This document shows positions 62,159-64,000 of a DNA stretch of 64,000 bases, one piece after another. The stretch covers positions 5,580,001 through 5,644,000 of the forward strand of contig NZ_CP066218.1 in assembly GCF_016313185.1 (NCBI RefSeq), read 5' to 3'. Below the pieces are notes generated by a model. That model was not told where the DNA came from. It searched no databases and worked only from the letters and a program-made list of their open reading frames with translations. Position 1 is the stretch's first letter. The number at the start of each line of letters is the position of its first letter. The position numbers and the translations under genes are program-made. The stretch is from Mycolicibacterium baixiangningiae (lineage in GTDB: Bacteria; Actinomycetota; Actinomycetes; Mycobacteriales; Mycobacteriaceae).

Positions 62159-62988
62159 CTCGCGGTGCGGCGCACCAGCGCGTTGTAGGCCACCATCACC
62201 ACCGCCACGACGACGATCATCTCCAGCGCGAGCGCGTAGGCGAACCCGGACTGGCCGAGCACCACCTCACTGGTCAGAGCGGACCGGATCAACAGGGGCA
62301 CGATCGGGCTGCCCTGACTGACCAGCGCGGCCGCGGTCGCGTAGGCGGCGAAGGCGTTGGCGAACAACAGCAGTAGCGATCCGAGGAACGCGGGCATCAG
62401 GAGTGGGAAGCCGACCTCGCGCCAGTACTGCCAGGTCGAGGCGCCGAGGTTGACCGCCGCCTCCCGCCACTGTTCGCGCAGCCCTTCGAGCGCGGGGACG
62501 AAGACGATGACCATCAGGGGGATCTGGAAGTAGGTGTACACCAGGATCAGCCCGGACAGGCTGTACAGCCAGCCGGATCCGGCCAGGTTCCAGCCCACCG
62601 CCTGTTGGATCCACAGCGTCAGCACCCCGTTGAGCCCGACGGTGGCCAGGAATGCGAAGGCCAGTGCCACACCGCCGAATTGGGCGAGCACACTGCACAG
62701 CGCGAGCACTCCACGGCGCACCATCGACTCCGGCGGGCTGCTGACGATCAGCCACGACAGCACCGCACCGAGGACCGCACCGATGAGTGCGGTGCTGCCG
62801 GAGAGCAGCACGCTCTTCCACAGCGCCGACAGTGCGGTCGCCGTGAACAGCGCCTCGACGCGGTCCAGCGAGAAGGCGCCGTCGGCGACGAAGGCGCTCA
62901 CCACCACCGTCACCGTCGGGACGAGCAGGAAGATCGTCAGGACGGCGAAGAACGGCAGCAGCGGCACCCCGTCGCGCAGGCGTCTCAC
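62146..62988 (-). CDS. ABC transporter permease (first permease of importer)
   Basis: A 280-residue permease with six membrane helices and an EAA-type loop (REAAVNLGASTWQYWREVGFP). It resembles PotB/CysT-type subunits. The start is uncertain: GTG 62988 (VRRLRDGVPLLPFFAVL) gives a family-like N-terminus, but the frame is also open to a TTG at 63018, inside the binding-protein gene. No strong ribosome-binding site favours either. Translational coupling to the binding-protein gene stop (62997) is plausible. Confidence 0.9.
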   Translation of the reverse strand: MRRLRDGVPLLPFFAVLTIFLLVPTVTVVVSAFVADGAFSLDRVEALFTATALSALWKSVLLSGSTALIGAVLGAVLSWLIVSSPPESMVRRGVLALCSVLAQFGGVALAFAFLATVGLNGVLTLWIQQAVGWNLAGSGWLYSLSGLILVYTYFQIPLMVIVFVPALEGLREQWREAAVNLGASTWQYWREVGFPLLMPAFLGSLLLLFANAFAAYATAAALVSQGSPIVPLLIRSALTSEVVLGQSGFAYALALEMIVVVAVVMVAYNALVRRTARWLQ

Positions 62989-62996
62989 GGTGTTCG

Positions 62997-64000
62997 TCAG
63001 CCGATCGCGCTGGCCCAATTGCCGGCCAGGTACTCGGTGGCCTTCTTGTTCTGGTCCACCGAGACGATGACCGGCTCACCCTCGACAGCCGGGAGCGCGT
63101 CCCAGGCCGCCTTGTCCAGGGTCCCCGCCTTCTGCATGGGTTCGGCGCGCACGGGCCGTGCGCCGCCGCCGAGGTAGAGGTTCTGGCCCTCGTCGCTGTA
63201 GAGGAACTCCTGCCACAGGCGCGCGGCGGCCGGATGCGGGGCCTCCTTGTTGACGGCCTGGTAGTAGTAGCCCGCGACGGCGGGTCCCGGCGGCACGACG
63301 ACCTGCCAGCTGGGCAGCTTCTTGGTCTCCGCGGCGTTGAGGTAGTCCCAGTCGATGACCACCGGGGTCTGGCCGGATTCGATGGTGGCCGGCGTGGGGT
63401 CGACGGGCAGGAAGTTGCCCGACTCCTTGAGCTTGCGGAAGAACTCGACGCCCGGTGCGATGTCGTCGGCGGACCCACCCTGGCTCAGCGCCACCATCAT
63501 CACGCCGGAGAACGCGGCGCCGGCCTGCGTCGGGTCGCCGTTGAGCGCGACCTTGCCGCGGTACTCGGGCTTGAGCAGATCGTTGACGCTGGTGACGGGC
63601 GGGACCTTGGCGGAGTCGAAGCCGATCGACATGTAGCCGCCGTAGTCGTTGACCCAGGTGCCGTCTGGGTCTTTGAACTCGGCGGGGATGTCGTCGAAGG
63701 TCTCGACCTTGTACGGCGCGAACATGCCGGTGTTGGCCAGGGCCACGGACTGGCCGAGGTCGAAGACATCGGGGGCGGAGGACTTGCCGCGCTGCTGGTT
63801 GGCGGCGTTGATCTCATCCTGGCTGGCGGCGTCGGGCTGCGCCGAGTTCACCTTGATCCCGTACTTCTTCGAGAACGCGTCGATGATCGCGCCGTAGTTC
63901 GCCCAGTCCGGGGGAAGCGCGATGACGTTGAGCTCACCTTCGGACTTGGCCGCCTCGACGAGCTTGTCCATGCCCCCGAAGTCGGCCGCCGAGACGGCCT
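62997..64000 (-). CDS. ABC transporter substrate-binding protein, 5'-truncated
   Basis: The visible 334 codons are the body of a periplasmic binding protein. The frame stays open to the window edge (AVSAADFGG before the internal Met at 63971), so its signal peptide and start are missing. It has LPPDWANYGAIIDAF, then EYRGKVALNGDPTQAGAAF and TPVVIDWDYLNAAE. These resemble binding proteins of the spermidine/iron/thiamine class. The ligand cannot be told. Since it is next to a PLP decarboxylase, a polyamine or amino-acid derivative is one guess. Confidence 0.88.
   Translation of the reverse strand, partial: AVSAADFGGMDKLVEAAKSEGELNVIALPPDWANYGAIIDAFSKKYGIKVNSAQPDAASQDEINAANQQRGKSSAPDVFDLGQSVALANTGMFAPYKVETFDDIPAEFKDPDGTWVNDYGGYMSIGFDSAKVPPVTSVNDLLKPEYRGKVALNGDPTQAGAAFSGVMMVALSQGGSADDIAPGVEFFRKLKESGNFLPVDPTPATIESGQTPVVIDWDYLNAAETKKLPSWQVVVPPGPAVAGYYYQAVNKEAPHPAAARLWQEFLYSDEGQNLYLGGGARPVRAEPMQKAGTLDKAAWDALPAVEGEPVIVSVDQNKKATEYLAGNWASAIG

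Overview
The window is high-GC actinobacterial chromosome, almost certainly from a fast-growing, pigmented Mycobacterium/Mycolicibacterium. The evidence is a bacterial gltB-gltD pair, a mycobacterial-type Dps, a split-cyclase (crtYc/crtYd) carotenoid cluster, a WS/DGAT acyltransferase, PncA with all Mycobacterium tuberculosis active-site residues, a Rv1733c-like membrane protein, and an msrA / cyp138 / TetR block that, from memory, matches Rv0135c-Rv0139. About 65 protein genes are packed tightly, often with 4-nt ATGA/GTGA overlaps. I saw no tRNA, rRNA, CRISPR array or intact insertion sequence.

Layout. 1-7.4 kb: the 3' part of an F420-type LLM oxidoreductase, a 46-codon small gene, then glutamate synthase (gltB-gltD, minus strand). 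8-13 kb: hotdog thioesterase, ClC channel, aquaporin, three small secreted proteins and dps. 13-21.7 kb: an AlkA-like glycosylase divergent from a carotenoid operon (crtE, crtI, crtB, crtYc, crtYd, a CrtT-like methyltransferase, crtU, a Rieske/DUF5914 protein), predicted to make isorenieratene. 21.7-25.8 kb: WS/DGAT, hydrolase, DUF427, SRPBCC, Rv1733c-like. 25.8-29.1 kb: an accessory patch with a duplicated secreted-protein gene flanking a DUF4262 gene, an ArsR + Old Yellow Enzyme cassette, and a decayed methyltransferase. 29-34.1 kb: Ddn-like protein, epimerase and SnoaL genes behind a KstR-like operator, then msrB-msrA and cyp138 with its TetR.

34.1-38.5 kb is a TetR-methyltransferase-toroid protein-methyltransferase-glycosyltransferase cassette. 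Two copies of an identical 12-bp operator core link its two divergent ends. 38.6-43.9 kb: PPOX protein, a DUF222 gene fragment, a third copy of the small secreted protein, an acyl-CoA dehydrogenase, a double DUF427 protein and a zinc alcohol dehydrogenase. 44-47.8 kb is an uncharacterised four-gene, fully overlapping membrane/lipoprotein operon behind a perfect 14-bp palindrome. 47.8-58.9 kb: ANTAR regulator, pncA, glgX, DUF5709, a paired acyl-CoA dehydrogenase set, maltokinase-treS, a HugZ-like protein and a pyrE-like gene. 59-64 kb: a LysA-like decarboxylase with a Ser in the active-site Cys position, converging on an ABC importer whose binding protein runs off the window.

Functional themes. 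Stress and storage genes (dps, crt, glgX, mak-treS) recur, and dps, crtE and glgX have SigF-like promoter matches. Redox and lipid genes (LLM, Ddn, PPOX, CYP138, acyl-CoA dehydrogenases, WS/DGAT) are typical of environmental mycobacteria. The best candidates for undescribed systems are the four-gene operon at 44-47.8 kb, the glycosyltransferase/methyltransferase/toroid cassette at 34-38.5 kb, and the triplicated small secreted protein with its matched terminators.
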